A stretch of DNA of 64,000 nucleotides from Methylobacterium goesingense (GCF_022179225.1 NZ_BPQL01000043.1:22815-86814); one strand, 5' to 3'. Positions 9,038 to 18,288 are shown, counted from the stretch's first letter. Made by a program: numbers and translations. Notes: generated by a model not told the origin, from the letters alone.

Positions 9038-9763
9038 GTGAGCGTCCCGCCCCCGCCCCGTCCCGACCCCCTCGACGGCGCGAAGGAGGCCGAGCCGCAT
9101 TATCTCGGCCATCGCGACCGCCTGCGGGCCCGCTTCGCGCAGGCCGGTGCCGACGCCCTGCCGGACTACGAACTCCTCGAACTCGCGCTGTTCCGTGCGA
9201 TTCCGCGCCGGGACGTGAAGCCGCTCGCCAAGGCCCTGATCCGGCGCTTCGGCAGCTTTGCCGAGGTGCTGAGCGCCGAACCCGCCCGACTTGCTGAAAT
9301 TGAAGGCATCGGCGCCGGGGTCATCGCCGACTTGAAGCTCATCGAAGCGGCAGGTCACCGCCTGGCGCGGGGTGCCATCGCCGAGCGGCCCCTGCTCTCC
9401 TCCTGGAGCGCGGTGCTGGAATACTGCCGGGCCACCATGGCCTTCGCGCCCCGCGAGCAGTTCCGCGTGCTGTTCCTCGACCGGCGCAACCATCTCATCG
9501 CCGACGAGATCCAGGGACGCGGGACCGTGGACCACACGCCCGTCTATCCGCGCGAGGTGGCGCGCCGGGCCCTCGAACTCTCCGCGACCGCGATCCTGCT
9601 CGCCCACAACCACCCGTCGGGCGATCCGACCCCCTCGGCGGCCGATATCCGGATGACCCGCGAGATCATCGGGGTGCTCGATCCCCTCGGGATCATCGTC
9701 CACGATCACATCATCCTGGGGCGTGAAGGACATGCCAGCTTCAAGGGCTTGAAGTTGATCTGA
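9038..9763 (+). CDS. radC: RadC family JAB-domain protein
   Basis: This 241-residue protein has a helix-hairpin-helix-like N-terminal part ([20 protein letters not shown]) and a C-terminal JAB/MPN metalloprotease-like domain. Its metal-binding JAMM signature is [15 protein letters not shown], at about residues 190-203. The name RadC implies DNA repair, but the E. coli phenotype was later traced elsewhere, so the function is open. The start is a GTG at 9038, 13 bases after the map stop, with no strong ribosome-binding site; translation may be coupled. The neighbourhood of map plus radC ahead of a proteolysis operon may be only positional. Confidence 0.9.
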   Translation: MSVPPPPRPDPLDGAKEAEPHYLGHRDRLRARFAQAGADALPDYELLELALFRAIPRRDVKPLAKALIRRFGSFAEVLSAEPARLAEIEGIGAGVIADLKLIEAAGHRLARGAIAERPLLSSWSAVLEYCRATMAFAPREQFRVLFLDRRNHLIADEIQGRGTVDHTPVYPREVARRALELSATAILLAHNHPSGDPTPSAADIRMTREIIGVLDPLGIIVHDHIILGREGHASFKGLKLI

Positions 9764-9864
9764 TCGTGCTACGGTGCGCGTCAGGGCGGTAGGGTTGTGA
9801 CCGCGGGGCTCGACCGCTGGCGCGCCTCTTGCCTGGATCGTGGCGTTTCAAGGGGGAGGCGCGA

Positions 9865-11304
9865 ATGGCGCTCGCTGCATTCGACGAGATGACCGGCCTG
9901 CCCGATGGGGCGCTGAGCGACCCCGCCGTGCGCGAAGCCTATAACAGCCTCAAGACCTGGCTCGACACGACGCCGCCCGAGCACTTCAACACCCGTCGAA
10001 GTCAGGCCGAGATGCTGTTCCGGCGCATCGGCATCACCTTCGCGGTCTACGGGGCGAACGAATCGACCGAGCGTCTGATCCCGTTCGACATCATCCCCCG
10101 GGTCATCACCAAGCCGGAATGGGGCTTCCTGGAGCGGGGCCTGAAGCAGCGCGTCACCGCGATCAACGCCTTCCTGAAGGACATCTACGGCGCCCAGGAA
10201 TGCATCAAGGCCGGGGTGATCCCCGCCGACCTCGTCTATCGCAACCCGCATTACCGCATGGAGATGCGCGCGTTCCGGGTGCCGCACGACCTCTACGTGC
10301 ACATCGCCGGCATCGACATCGTGCGCACCGGCGAGAACGACTTCTTCGTGCTGGAGGACAATGCCCGCACGCCGTCGGGCGTTTCCTACATGCTTGAGAA
10401 CCGGGAGGTGATGCTGCGTCTCTTCCCCGAGCTGTTCTCGCGCCATCGCGTGGCCCCCGTGGAGAACTACCCGGACGCCCTGCTGGCGACCTTGCGGTCG
10501 CTCGCGCCCTCGACCGCCACCCGCGACCCCACCGTGGCGCTGCTCACCCCAGGCCGCTACAACTCGGCCTTCTACGAGCACTCGTTCCTGGCGGACAAAC
10601 TCGGGGTCGACCTCGTCGAGGCCTCCGATCTCTTCACCAAGGACGACGTGGTCTACATGCGGACCACGGAGGGGCCGCGCCGGGTCGACGTGCTCTACCG
10701 CCGCCTCGACGACGACTTCCTCGACCCCCTGGTTTTCCGGCCCGATTCGGTGCTCGGCGTGCCCGGCATCATGAACGCCTACGAGCGCGGGACGGTGACC
10801 CTCGCCAACGCCGTTGGGACCGGCATCGCCGACGACAAGGCGGTCTACAGCTACATGCCCGAGATCGTGCGGTTCTTCACCGGCGAGGAGCCGATCCTGC
10901 ACAACGTGCCGACCTACCGCTGCCGCGAGAAGGACGCCTTCGCCTACGTCATGGATAACCTCGGCGACCTCGTGGTGAAGGAAGTCAACGGCTCCGGCGG
11001 CTACGGCATGCTGGTGGGCCCCCACGCCACCAAGCGCGAGATCGAGGAGTTCGGGCGCAAGCTCAGGCACGCTCCGGACGGCTTCATCGCCCAACCGACC
11101 CTGGCGCTCTCCACCTGTCCGACCTTCGTCGCCTCCGGGGTCGCGCCCCGGCACGTGGACCTGCGGCCCTTCGTGCTCTGCGGCTCGGACGAGATCCGCA
11201 TCGTACCCGGCGGCCTCACCCGGGTCGCCCTCAAGGAAGGGTCCCTGGTCGTCAATTCGAGCCAGGGCGGCGGCACCAAGGACACCTGGGTCCTCGACGC
11301 CTGA
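9865..11304 (+). CDS. Circularly permuted ATP-grasp protein of the Anbu operon (DUF404/DUF407)
   Basis: This 479-residue protein is a circularly permuted ATP-grasp enzyme, a family that makes amide bonds with ATP. Signature stretches include YRNPHYRMEMRAFRVPHDLY, the acidic VLEDNARTPSGVSYMLENRE, and near the C-terminus VVKEVNGSGGYGMLVGP and HVDLRPFVLCG, the expected nucleotide and magnesium sites. The ATG at 9865 is chosen because AGGGGGAGG lies six bases upstream; the frame is also open to 9829. In many genomes this gene is followed, as here, by alpha-E, transglutaminase and Anbu genes. The published proposal (Iyer and co-workers, amidoligase survey) is synthesis or attachment of a short peptide, but no substrate is known. 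Confidence 0.88.
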   Translation: MALAAFDEMTGLPDGALSDPAVREAYNSLKTWLDTTPPEHFNTRRSQAEMLFRRIGITFAVYGANESTERLIPFDIIPRVITKPEWGFLERGLKQRVTAINAFLKDIYGAQECIKAGVIPADLVYRNPHYRMEMRAFRVPHDLYVHIAGIDIVRTGENDFFVLEDNARTPSGVSYMLENREVMLRLFPELFSRHRVAPVENYPDALLATLRSLAPSTATRDPTVALLTPGRYNSAFYEHSFLADKLGVDLVEASDLFTKDDVVYMRTTEGPRRVDVLYRRLDDDFLDPLVFRPDSVLGVPGIMNAYERGTVTLANAVGTGIADDKAVYSYMPEIVRFFTGEEPILHNVPTYRCREKDAFAYVMDNLGDLVVKEVNGSGGYGMLVGPHATKREIEEFGRKLRHAPDGFIAQPTLALSTCPTFVASGVAPRHVDLRPFVLCGSDEIRIVPGGLTRVALKEGSLVVNSSQGGGTKDTWVLDA

Positions 11305-11432
11305 GACAATGCCGGGTCTCCGCCGCACGGATCCGCGCCGGGGACCTTCCCAATCGATTGCCGCCCACGGCATAGTCCCTTCAGCCCAGCGGCCGGCGCT
11401 TCCAAGCCCGGCCGGCGTCTCAACGGAACCCC

Positions 11433-12377
11433 ATGCTGTCCCGGACCGCCGACAACCTGTACTGGCTCTCGCGCTACGCCGAGCGGGCGGAGTTCGTCGC
11501 CCGCATTCTCGATGCGGCGCTGCGCCTGGCCGCCCTGCCATCCAGCTACGGCGGCGGCGAGACCAACGAGTGGGCCTCCGCCCTGGCCTCGGCGGGCGAC
11601 CCGGAGGTGTTCAAGCCGCTCTACGACAGCGTGACGGAGGCCACCGTCTGCGACTTCCTGGCCTTCAGCCCGCACAACCCCTCCTCGATCCGCTCGTGCA
11701 TCGAGACCGCCCGCGAGAACGCCCGTAGCGTGCGCACGGCGCTGACCACCGAGATGTGGGACGCGATCAACGGCGCCTGGCTCGAACTGCGGAACTACGA
11801 GGGGCGCGAACTCAACCGCGACGAGTTCACCCGCTTCCTCGACTGGGTGAAGGGTGTCTCGCTGGCCTTCGACGGGTCGGCCTACCGGACCATGCTGCGC
11901 AACGACGCGTACTGGTTCACGCGCCTCGGCACCGCCATCGAGCGGGCGGACAACACCGCCCGCATCCTCGACGTGAAGTACCGCATCCTGCTCCCCGCGA
12001 CCGAGAAGGTCGGGGGCAGCCTCGACTACTTCCAGTGGACGACGATCCTGCGCGAGGTCTCGGCCTTCAACGCCTATCACTGGGTCTACCGGGAGAGCGT
12101 GAAGCCCCTGCTGGTGGCCGACCTCCTCATCCTGAACCGGCAGATGCCGCGCTCCTTCACCAACTGCTACGGCATGCTGGTGGAACACCTCGACCTCATC
12201 GCCGACGCCTACGGTCGGCGCGGTGCGAGCCAGCGCCTGGCCAGCAACACCCTGGCCCGGCTGGAGGGCGAGAACATCAACCGCATCTTCGCCTCCGGCC
12301 TGCATGAGTTCGTGACGGAGTTCATCGTCGAGAACAATCGCCTCGGCGCAGCGGTGATCGAGCAATATCTGGTATAG
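11433..12377 (+). CDS. Alpha-E domain protein of the Anbu operon (DUF403)
   Basis: This 314-residue protein is mostly helical and starts LSRTADNLYWLSRYAERAEF, the standard opening of the alpha-E (DUF403) family. Further hallmarks are CIETARENARSVR near residue 95 and RADNTARILDVKYRILLP near 175. No catalytic residues are recognised; the family always travels with permuted ATP-grasp genes and may be a partner or scaffold for them. It starts 128 bases after the ATP-grasp stop, the widest gap in the operon, and ends 37 bases before the transglutaminase-like gene. Confidence 0.88.
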   Translation: MLSRTADNLYWLSRYAERAEFVARILDAALRLAALPSSYGGGETNEWASALASAGDPEVFKPLYDSVTEATVCDFLAFSPHNPSSIRSCIETARENARSVRTALTTEMWDAINGAWLELRNYEGRELNRDEFTRFLDWVKGVSLAFDGSAYRTMLRNDAYWFTRLGTAIERADNTARILDVKYRILLPATEKVGGSLDYFQWTTILREVSAFNAYHWVYRESVKPLLVADLLILNRQMPRSFTNCYGMLVEHLDLIADAYGRRGASQRLASNTLARLEGENINRIFASGLHEFVTEFIVENNRLGAAVIEQYLV

Positions 12378-12414
12378 GGCCGACCCCAGCCCGACGCCGC
12401 GCAAAGGCCGCCGC

Positions 12415-13242
12415 ATGCGAATCCGCGTCTTCCACGAGACCAACTACACCTACGAGCAGCCCGCCCGCGGCCTGATCCAGGTCCTGCGCCTGCGCCCGCG
12501 CGACCATGACGGCCAATATGTCCGGCGCTGGCGCATCGAGCCCTCGGTGGACGGGCGCGTGAGCGAGCGCGAGGACGGCTTCGGCAACGTGGTGCACTGG
12601 TTCACCGCCGACGAGCCGGCCGAGGCGCTCTCCATCCGCGTCACCGGCGAGGTCGACACGATCGAGATGCACGGCATCGTGCGCGGGACCATCGAGCGCC
12701 TGCCCGAGGTCTTCTACCTGCGCGATTCCGACCTCGCCCTGGCCAACGACGCGATCCAGGTCTTCGCCCGGGAGGTCGCGGCGGCAGGGGATCCGGCTCC
12801 CCTGCCCTGCCTGCACCGGCTCCTGGCGGCGGTGCACGCGCGGGTCGCCTTCGTGCCGGGGCCGGCCAGCGCCAGCACCAACGCGGCCCAGGCCTTCGCG
12901 CAGGAGAAGGGGGTCTGCCAGGACCTGACCCACCTGTTCATCGCGGCCGCACGGCACCTCGAGATCCCGACCCGCTACGTCTCGGGCTACTTCCATCACT
13001 CCGATGGCGAAACGGACCAGGGAGCCGGCCACGCCTGGGCGGAATCCCTCGTGCCGGGCCTCGGCTGGGTTGGCTTCGACGCCGCCAACGGGATCGCCAC
13101 CACGGAGGCGCATATCCGCGTGGCGGTCGCCCTCGACTACCTCGGCGCGGCGCCGATTCGCGGCAGCCGCATGGGCGGCGGAACAGAGACGCTCGACGTG
13201 ACGCTGCGCGTCGAGCAGGCACAGGCTACCGTCCAGTCCTGA
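12415..13242 (+). CDS. Transglutaminase-like cysteine peptidase of the Anbu operon
   Basis: This 275-residue protein has the bacterial transglutaminase N-terminal region (RVFHETNYTYEQPARGLIQV) and a transglutaminase-like core. The catalytic triad can be placed at Cys168 (KGVCQDLTH), His206 (GAGHAWAE) and Asp222 (GFDAANG), so the enzyme should be active. Members of this fold hydrolyse or transfer amide bonds; bacterial versions next to ATP-grasp genes are suspected peptidases or peptide transferases. There is no signal peptide, so it acts in the cytoplasm. The gap to the Anbu gene is 29 bases. Confidence 0.9.
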   Translation: MRIRVFHETNYTYEQPARGLIQVLRLRPRDHDGQYVRRWRIEPSVDGRVSEREDGFGNVVHWFTADEPAEALSIRVTGEVDTIEMHGIVRGTIERLPEVFYLRDSDLALANDAIQVFAREVAAAGDPAPLPCLHRLLAAVHARVAFVPGPASASTNAAQAFAQEKGVCQDLTHLFIAAARHLEIPTRYVSGYFHHSDGETDQGAGHAWAESLVPGLGWVGFDAANGIATTEAHIRVAVALDYLGAAPIRGSRMGGGTETLDVTLRVEQAQATVQS

Positions 13243-13271
13243 TCGCGGACGGACGCGGGAAAGACGAAGTC

Positions 13272-14027
13272 ATGACTTATTGCGTCGGCGTCCTCGTGGA
13301 AGAGGGCCTGGTGATGATCGCCGACACCCGGACGAATGCCGGGCTCGACGATATCTCGACCTATCGCAAGCTCCACCATTTCAACGTTCCGGGCGAGCGG
13401 GTGATGATGCTGGCCTCGGCCGGCAATCTCTCCATCACCCAATCGGTCCTCAGCCTCCTGGCCGAGGGTGTCGAGGGCGATGCCGGCGAGCCCAAGATGA
13501 AGCTCGTCGAGGCGCCGACGATGTTCCAGGCGGCGCAGCTCGTGGGCCGCGCCATCCGCCGGGTGCGCGAGATCGAGAAGGCGGGCTTCGAGGCCGCCAA
13601 TCTGCGCTTCTCGGTCTCGCTGCTGTTCGGCGGGCAGATCGGCGCCGAGCCGATGAAGCTCTACCTGATCTATTCGGCCGGCAACTTCATCGAGTGCAGC
13701 GGCGACGCGCCCTTCCTGCAGATCGGCGAGCACAAGTACGGCAAGCCGATCCTCGACCGGGCGGTGAAGTACGAGACCGACCTCTACGATGCCCTCAAGG
13801 TCGGCCTCGTCTCGATGGATTCGACTATGCGCTCGAACCTCGGCGTCGGTCTGCCCATCGACATCGCGCTTGCCCGCCGCAACGCCCTCGACCTCGAAGT
13901 GAACCATCGGATCGAGGCCGGCGAGAGCTACTTCCACGATCTGCGCGAGCGCTGGTCTGCCGCCCTGCGGGCCGCCCACCGGGCGATACCACGGCCGCCC
14001 TACGGACCGCCGCCGGCCGCGAAGTAG
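13272..14027 (+). CDS. Anbu, proteasome-related Ntn peptidase
   Basis: This 251-residue protein is the ancestral beta-subunit (Anbu) member of the proteasome/HslV superfamily. It begins MTYCVGVLVEEGLVMIADTR. Removal of the first methionine exposes Thr as the N-terminal nucleophile, and mature-numbered Asp17 and Lys32 (ADTRTNAG and YRKLHH) are present, so the active site is intact. Published structures describe open helical rings rather than closed barrels. No ATPase partner gene is adjacent. It is the last gene of the four-gene operon, and its stop abuts the convergent nitronate monooxygenase-like gene. The symbol is left blank because there is no agreed gene name. Confidence 0.93.
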   Translation: MTYCVGVLVEEGLVMIADTRTNAGLDDISTYRKLHHFNVPGERVMMLASAGNLSITQSVLSLLAEGVEGDAGEPKMKLVEAPTMFQAAQLVGRAIRRVREIEKAGFEAANLRFSVSLLFGGQIGAEPMKLYLIYSAGNFIECSGDAPFLQIGEHKYGKPILDRAVKYETDLYDALKVGLVSMDSTMRSNLGVGLPIDIALARRNALDLEVNHRIEAGESYFHDLRERWSAALRAAHRAIPRPPYGPPPAAK

Positions 14028-15116
14028 TCAGGGCTGCCCGCGTCCGAGGAGCGCGAGCGCGTCCTCGGCGAGGCGGCGCGTCAGCGCACCGGCTTCCTCC
14101 TCGCGGGCCAGGGCGACGGCCTGACCCGACCAGAGCGGCGAGAAGTCGCCCGATCCCTGCCGTTCGGCCGCGACCCGCAGGGGCTGCAGGCCGATCGCGG
14201 CGCCGGGGAAGGCCGGCACCCCGACATGCAGCGGTCCGATCTCCCGGATGACCCGGTTGACGATGCCGCGTGCCGGCTTGCCGGTGAGCACGTTCGTGAT
14301 CGCGGTGTCCTCGTCCCGGGCGGCGCGCAGCGCGTCGCGATGGATCGTCGAGAGTCCGGCCTCGGGGCTTTTGAGGTAGGCGGTCCCGATCTGGACGGCG
14401 GAGGCGCCGAGCATGAAGGCCGCCGCGATCCCGCGCGCATCCGCGATACCCCCGGCAGCGATGACCGGCACGTCCACGGCATCGACCACCTGCGGTACCA
14501 GGGCCATCGTCCCGACCTGACGGGCGGGATCGTCGCCCAGGACATGATCTTTCAGGAACAGGCCGCGATGCCCTCCGGCCTCGGCACCCTGCGCGATGAT
14601 GGCGTCGACGCCCCGCTCGGCCAGCCAGCGCGCCTCGCGCACGGTCGTCGCGGTGGAGACGATCCGACATCCGGCCCTGCGCAGGCGGTCGAGCATCCGT
14701 GCGGCCGGAAGGCCGAAATGGAAGCTGACGATGGCGGGCCGGAGATCCTCGACGACCGCGAGCATCGCGCCATCGAACGGCGCGCGCTGAGCCATCGCGA
14801 CGGGCGCCGCCGGATCGAGGCCGAACTCGGCGTAGTAGGGGGCGAGGCGATCGCGCCATGCCGCATCGCGTCCGGCATCCGGCGGTTCGGGGACGTGGCT
14901 GAAGAAGTTCAGGTTCAGGGGCCGGTCGGTCCGTGCCCGGATGGCCGCCACCTCGGTGCGTACGCCGTCCGGCGTCAGGGCGGCACAGGCGAGGGAACCG
15001 AGGCCACCCGCCTCGGCGACCGCGACGGTAAGCGACGATTTCGGCCCGATCATTGGGGCCTGCACGATCGGATGCGCGACTGCGACGAGGTCCAGAAAGC
15101 GGTTCCTACCCCACAT
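14028..15116 (-). CDS. Nitronate monooxygenase / 2-nitropropane dioxygenase family flavoprotein
   Basis: This 362-residue FMN-binding TIM barrel begins with HPIVQAPMIG, the FMN-contacting segment of the family. It continues with VSFHFGLP, IIAQGAEAGGHRG (containing the catalytic-region histidine) and VIAAGGIADARGIAAAFMLG, then ASAVQIGTAYL for the phosphate. Such enzymes oxidise nitronates, although many family members have unknown substrates, and enoyl-ACP reductase FabK is a relative. The position just downstream of thiE, 18 bases away, suggests transcription with the thiamine genes, but no thiamine role is known for the family. Confidence 0.85.
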   Translation of the reverse strand: MWGRNRFLDLVAVAHPIVQAPMIGPKSSLTVAVAEAGGLGSLACAALTPDGVRTEVAAIRARTDRPLNLNFFSHVPEPPDAGRDAAWRDRLAPYYAEFGLDPAAPVAMAQRAPFDGAMLAVVEDLRPAIVSFHFGLPAARMLDRLRRAGCRIVSTATTVREARWLAERGVDAIIAQGAEAGGHRGLFLKDHVLGDDPARQVGTMALVPQVVDAVDVPVIAAGGIADARGIAAAFMLGASAVQIGTAYLKSPEAGLSTIHRDALRAARDEDTAITNVLTGKPARGIVNRVIREIGPLHVGVPAFPGAAIGLQPLRVAAERQGSGDFSPLWSGQAVALAREEEAGALTRRLAEDALALLGRGQP

Positions 15117-15134
15117 TGGCCGTTCCTCTTCTGC

Positions 15135-15788
15135 TCAATCCGGATGTGATGCCGCGTCCAGGCGGGCGAGGTAGCGTCGCGCCTGCGATGCGGGATCGGC
15201 GCTGCGCATCAGCGTGCCCATCACGGCGATACCCGCCGCCCCGGCACGCATGCAATCGGCGACGCGATCCGGCGTGATGCCCCCCAACGCGATCACGGGA
15301 CAGCCGAACGCGGTCGCGCAGCGCAAGGCAGCCGGACCGAGGGCCGGACCGTAACCGGGCTTACTCGCCGTCAGGAAGATCGGGCTCAGGGTGACGTAGT
15401 CGGCGCCGGCGGCAGCGGCGGCGCGCACCTCATCGATCGCGTGTGCCGAGACGCCGAGCAGTCCCTGCGACAGCAGGAGGCGCGCGCGCCGGATCGCGGC
15501 GGACGAGGTGCCACCCGGCAGATGCACGCCGTCGGCGCCCAGTTCAGCCGCGAGGGCGGGATCCCCGCCGACGGTGAGGGTCCCGCGATGCGCGCGCACG
15601 CGCTCGGCCACCGCCCGACCGAGGGTCCGACGCGACTCGGATGCGAGGTCCCGCTCGCGGAACCAGACCCAGCGGATGCCAGCCCCCAGGAGGCGATCGA
15701 GGGTCCCCAAGAGGGCTTCCCCCGATCCGGTCGCGTCATCGGAAGGTCGGTCCGTCACGGCGAGCAGGGGCGCCGGCAGCCCGCTCAT
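15135..15788 (-). CDS. thiE: Thiamine-phosphate synthase
   Basis: This 217-residue TIM-barrel enzyme joins hydroxymethylpyrimidine diphosphate and the thiazole phosphate to give thiamine phosphate. Key stretches are GIRWVWFRERDL, LGADGVHLPGGTSS, ADYVTLSPIFLTASKPGYGP and VIALGGITPDRV, which match the ThiE/TenI barrel. TenI-like aromatases look similar, so the assignment relies partly on cluster context. The ATG at 15788 (MSGLPAPLLAVTDRP) is chosen; the open frame runs further upstream into the antisense of thiG without family support. It follows thiG by 34 bases. Confidence 0.85.
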   Translation of the reverse strand: MSGLPAPLLAVTDRPSDDATGSGEALLGTLDRLLGAGIRWVWFRERDLASESRRTLGRAVAERVRAHRGTLTVGGDPALAAELGADGVHLPGGTSSAAIRRARLLLSQGLLGVSAHAIDEVRAAAAAGADYVTLSPIFLTASKPGYGPALGPAALRCATAFGCPVIALGGITPDRVADCMRAGAAGIAVMGTLMRSADPASQARRYLARLDAASHPD

Positions 15789-15822
15789 CCGCGCGCCGCC
15801 GGCGCACAGCGAAGACGCGGCC

Positions 15823-16614
15823 TCACGAGCCCACGAGGCCGAGTTGCGGGCTCGACGGTTCGGCGCGCCCCCGCTTCGGAATGCGTCCGGCGCAGTGCGC
15901 GTCGCGGCCCGCCTGGACCGCGGACCGCATGGCCCGGGCCATGCGCTCGGGATCGTCCGCCTTGGCCACGGCGGTGTTGAGGAGGCAGCCGGCGGCACCG
16001 AGTTCCATGGCGATCACCGCGTCCGAAGCGGTGCCGATGCCCGCATCGACGATCACGGGCACCGGAGAGCGCCGGCAGATCAGTTCGAGGTTGGCCGGGT
16101 TCGCGACCCCCATGCCGGAGCCGATCAGCGAGCCCATCGGCATTACGGCCGCGCATCCGAGATCGGCGAGGCGCTGGCAGACGACGGGATCGTCGTTGCA
16201 ATAGGGCAGCACCGTGAAGCCGTCGTCCACGAGATGCCGGCAGGCTTCCAGCAGTTCGGCCACATCCGGATAGAGCGTCTCGCGGTCGCCGATGACTTCG
16301 ACCTTGATCCAGGTCGTGTCGAGGGCCTCGCGGGCCAGCTCCGCCGTCATGATCGCGTCGCGGGCGGTCTCGCAGCCGGCGGTGTTCGGCAGGAACCGGT
16401 GCCCCTTCAGCCGCCGTAAGGTGTCGGAGCCGTGGCCCTGGAGGGAAACCCGCCGGATCGAGGCCGTGACGACCTCGGCGCCGGAGGCCGCGACCGCGTC
16501 GAACAGGATGCTCTGGGTCGGATATCCGGCCGTGCCGATGAAGAGGCGCGAGCGTAACGGAATGCCGGCGATGACGAGGGCATCGCCCGGGATCTCGGTC
16601 TGGGTCTCGGTCAT
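15823..16614 (-). CDS. thiG: Thiazole synthase
   Basis: This 263-residue enzyme condenses 1-deoxyxylulose phosphate, dehydroglycine and ThiS thiocarboxylate into the thiazole phosphate of thiamine. Visible family stretches are [37 protein letters not shown] (containing the Schiff-base lysine), [15 protein letters not shown] and [15 protein letters not shown]. Length is normal. It starts four bases after the thiS stop, so translation is probably coupled, and it lies under the TPP riboswitch of the thiO leader. Confidence 0.95.
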   Translation of the reverse strand: MTETQTEIPGDALVIAGIPLRSRLFIGTAGYPTQSILFDAVAASGAEVVTASIRRVSLQGHGSDTLRRLKGHRFLPNTAGCETARDAIMTAELAREALDTTWIKVEVIGDRETLYPDVAELLEACRHLVDDGFTVLPYCNDDPVVCQRLADLGCAAVMPMGSLIGSGMGVANPANLELICRRSPVPVIVDAGIGTASDAVIAMELGAAGCLLNTAVAKADDPERMARAMRSAVQAGRDAHCAGRIPKRGRAEPSSPQLGLVGS

Positions 16615-16618
16615 GCCT

Positions 16619-16831
16619 TCAGCCTCCCTGCATGGCGCGGACGATCTCGACGCGGTCGCCCTCCCCGAGGGGCGTCGCCGCCCAGTCCCGGCGGCGGACG
16701 ACCGAACCGTTGAGCGCGATGGCGATGCCCTGCGGGCTCTCGATGCCGGTCTCCTCGGCCTCGGCGCGGAACAGCGCGTCGAGATCGGCGGCCGCGCTCT
16801 CGCGGGCCTCTCCGTTGACGGTGAGCTTCAT
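16619..16831 (-). CDS. thiS: Sulfur carrier protein ThiS
   Basis: This 70-residue ubiquitin-fold protein begins MKLTVNGEA and ends MQGG; the C-terminal Gly-Gly is the site of thiocarboxylate formation. It donates sulfur to ThiG for thiazole assembly. The start codon overlaps the thiO stop in an ATGA arrangement, and thiG starts four bases after its stop. No thiF is present in the window, so adenylation must be done by a protein encoded elsewhere. Confidence 0.94.
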   Translation of the reverse strand: MKLTVNGEARESAAADLDALFRAEAEETGIESPQGIAIALNGSVVRRRDWAATPLGEGDRVEIVRAMQGG

Positions 16832-18045
16832 GCGGAGGCCCTCCGCTCGGCGGCCTGCCCGAACCGGGCGAGACCGAAGGCCCGGGCATAGCCGGGCAAC
16901 GCCCCCGCCCCGACCAGGTCGGCCACGGCGTCGGCGGTGGCGGGCGCCAGCAGGTAACCGTTGCGATGGTGCCCCGTGGCCACGACGAGCCCGGGCGCCA
17001 GGGTGTCGATGATCGGCGCGTCGTCGTCGGATGTCGGGCGGAAACCGCTCCAGAGGGCTTCGACCGCCATCTCCTCGATGCCCGGCAGGACGCGGCGCGC
17101 GCCTTCGAGCAGGGCGTAGAGCCCTCCGGCGGTGACGCCGGGAACGTAGCCGCAATCCTCCACCGTGGCCCCGACGATGAGGTGGCCGTCGCCCTTGGGC
17201 GCCATGTGGACCTGCTCGGTCCAGACCATGTGGCTCAGCGTGCCGGTCCGCGCCGTGGTGCGCAGGGCGAGCGACTGGCCGCGCAGCGGCCGCACCGGAA
17301 GGGCGAGCGATTCGGGCAGAAGGCCGCCCTGCCCGCTCCAGGCCCCGGAGGCGAGAAGTACGACGTCCGCCCGCACGGCACCCCGGGCGGTCCGGACGCC
17401 GGTGACGCGTCCCCCGCTCCAGTCCAGGGCCTCGACGGGGCAGGCCTCCACGATGGTAATCCCGGCGCCGAGACAGGCCCGCACGAGGGCGGCCATCACG
17501 AGGCTCGGATCGACCTGATGATCGTGCGCGCAGTGTAGGCCGGCGCTGATCCCGGGGCGCAGGCCCGGCTCGCGGGCACGCACCTCCGGGCCGGAGAGCC
17601 AGCGGGCTTCGAGGCCGGAGCGCGTCTGGAGATCGTGGCGAAAGCGCAGGCGCTCGACCTCGTCGCGGCCGATGGCGAGCACCAGGGTGCCCTCCTCGCG
17701 ATAGTCGATGTCGAGGCCGGATGCGGCCTGGAGGTCATCGCGAAAGCCCGGCCAGCGCGCGAGGCTCTCCAGCGCCAGCGGCAGGAGCGGATCGGAACCG
17801 GGCTCGTGCTCGGCGGCGGGTGCCAGCATACCAGTGGCGGCCAGGCTCGCGCCGGCGCCGACGGTCTCGCGTTCCAGCACGGTCACGGTCCGGCCACCCT
17901 GCGCGAGGCGCCACGCGGCCGACAATCCGATGAGACCGGCGCCGACCACGACCACGTCGCTGCGCGCCGGCACAGTCGCGGCGGTGAGCGCATCGCCGCG
18001 CGTGCGGCGCAGGTTCAGGGGGGAATTCGGGGGCACGTCCAACAC
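16828..18045 (-). CDS. thiO: Glycine oxidase
   Basis: This 405-residue FAD enzyme of the DAO family oxidises glycine to the imine that ThiG uses. The FAD-binding fingerprint is VVVVGAGLIGLSAAWRLAQG near residue 32. ATGMLAPAAEHEPGS and, near the C-terminus, GFRPTSDDDAPIIDTLAPGL and ATGHHRNGYLLAP are typical of ThiO. Presence of ThiO instead of ThiH implies an oxygen-dependent route. It is the first gene of thiO-thiS-thiG-thiE, 85 bases below the riboswitch. The first 25 residues before the FAD site are poorly conserved, so a later start is possible. Confidence 0.92.
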   Translation of the reverse strand: MLDVPPNSPLNLRRTRGDALTAATVPARSDVVVVGAGLIGLSAAWRLAQGGRTVTVLERETVGAGASLAATGMLAPAAEHEPGSDPLLPLALESLARWPGFRDDLQAASGLDIDYREEGTLVLAIGRDEVERLRFRHDLQTRSGLEARWLSGPEVRAREPGLRPGISAGLHCAHDHQVDPSLVMAALVRACLGAGITIVEACPVEALDWSGGRVTGVRTARGAVRADVVLLASGAWSGQGGLLPESLALPVRPLRGQSLALRTTARTGTLSHMVWTEQVHMAPKGDGHLIVGATVEDCGYVPGVTAGGLYALLEGARRVLPGIEEMAVEALWSGFRPTSDDDAPIIDTLAPGLVVATGHHRNGYLLAPATADAVADLVGAGALPGYARAFGLARFGQAAERRASA

Positions 18046-18129
18046 AATCTCCGCGAGCGGCGCCGAGATTGGTGGGCTGCAGCTTCATCGTGCGAAGCGT
18101 GCCGGGCTCGTGACGGAAACCCGCGGTCC

Positions 18130-18240
18130 AATCCCTACGCCGGTATGAACCGGGTCAGGTTCGAAGGATTTCCGCGCCGCCATCCGCGAACGGACGACCA
18201 TCGGTTTCTCAGCCCCTTGCCGGGGATCTCCCTGGAACGC
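18130..18240 (-). promoter_or_regulatory. TPP riboswitch (THI element) in the thiO leader
   Basis: Read on the minus strand, the sequence contains GGGGCTGAGAAA, preceded by a CCCC/GGGG hairpin, and then the two-part conserved box CGAACCTGACCCGG and ATACCGGCGTAGGGA. The UUCC near 18237 can pair with the terminal GGGA to close P1. These are the hallmark elements of the thiamine pyrophosphate aptamer. It lies 85 bases upstream of thiO and should repress thiO-S-G-E when TPP is abundant. Whether it acts on transcription or translation is not clear; no strong terminator hairpin with a U-run follows. Confidence 0.93.
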
Positions 18241-18288
18241 TCCTGATGTGGGCCGCCGGCTCGCTCCGGTCAATCCCCGTCGCGAAGT

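Noticed and set aside
9781..11541. 586-codon open frame opposite the ATP-grasp gene
   Set aside because: It mirrors the codons of the ATP-grasp gene and shows no family signature.
15788..15998. N-terminal extension of ThiE
   Set aside because: The added residues are antisense to thiG and unlike any ThiE; the ATG at 15788 fits the family start.
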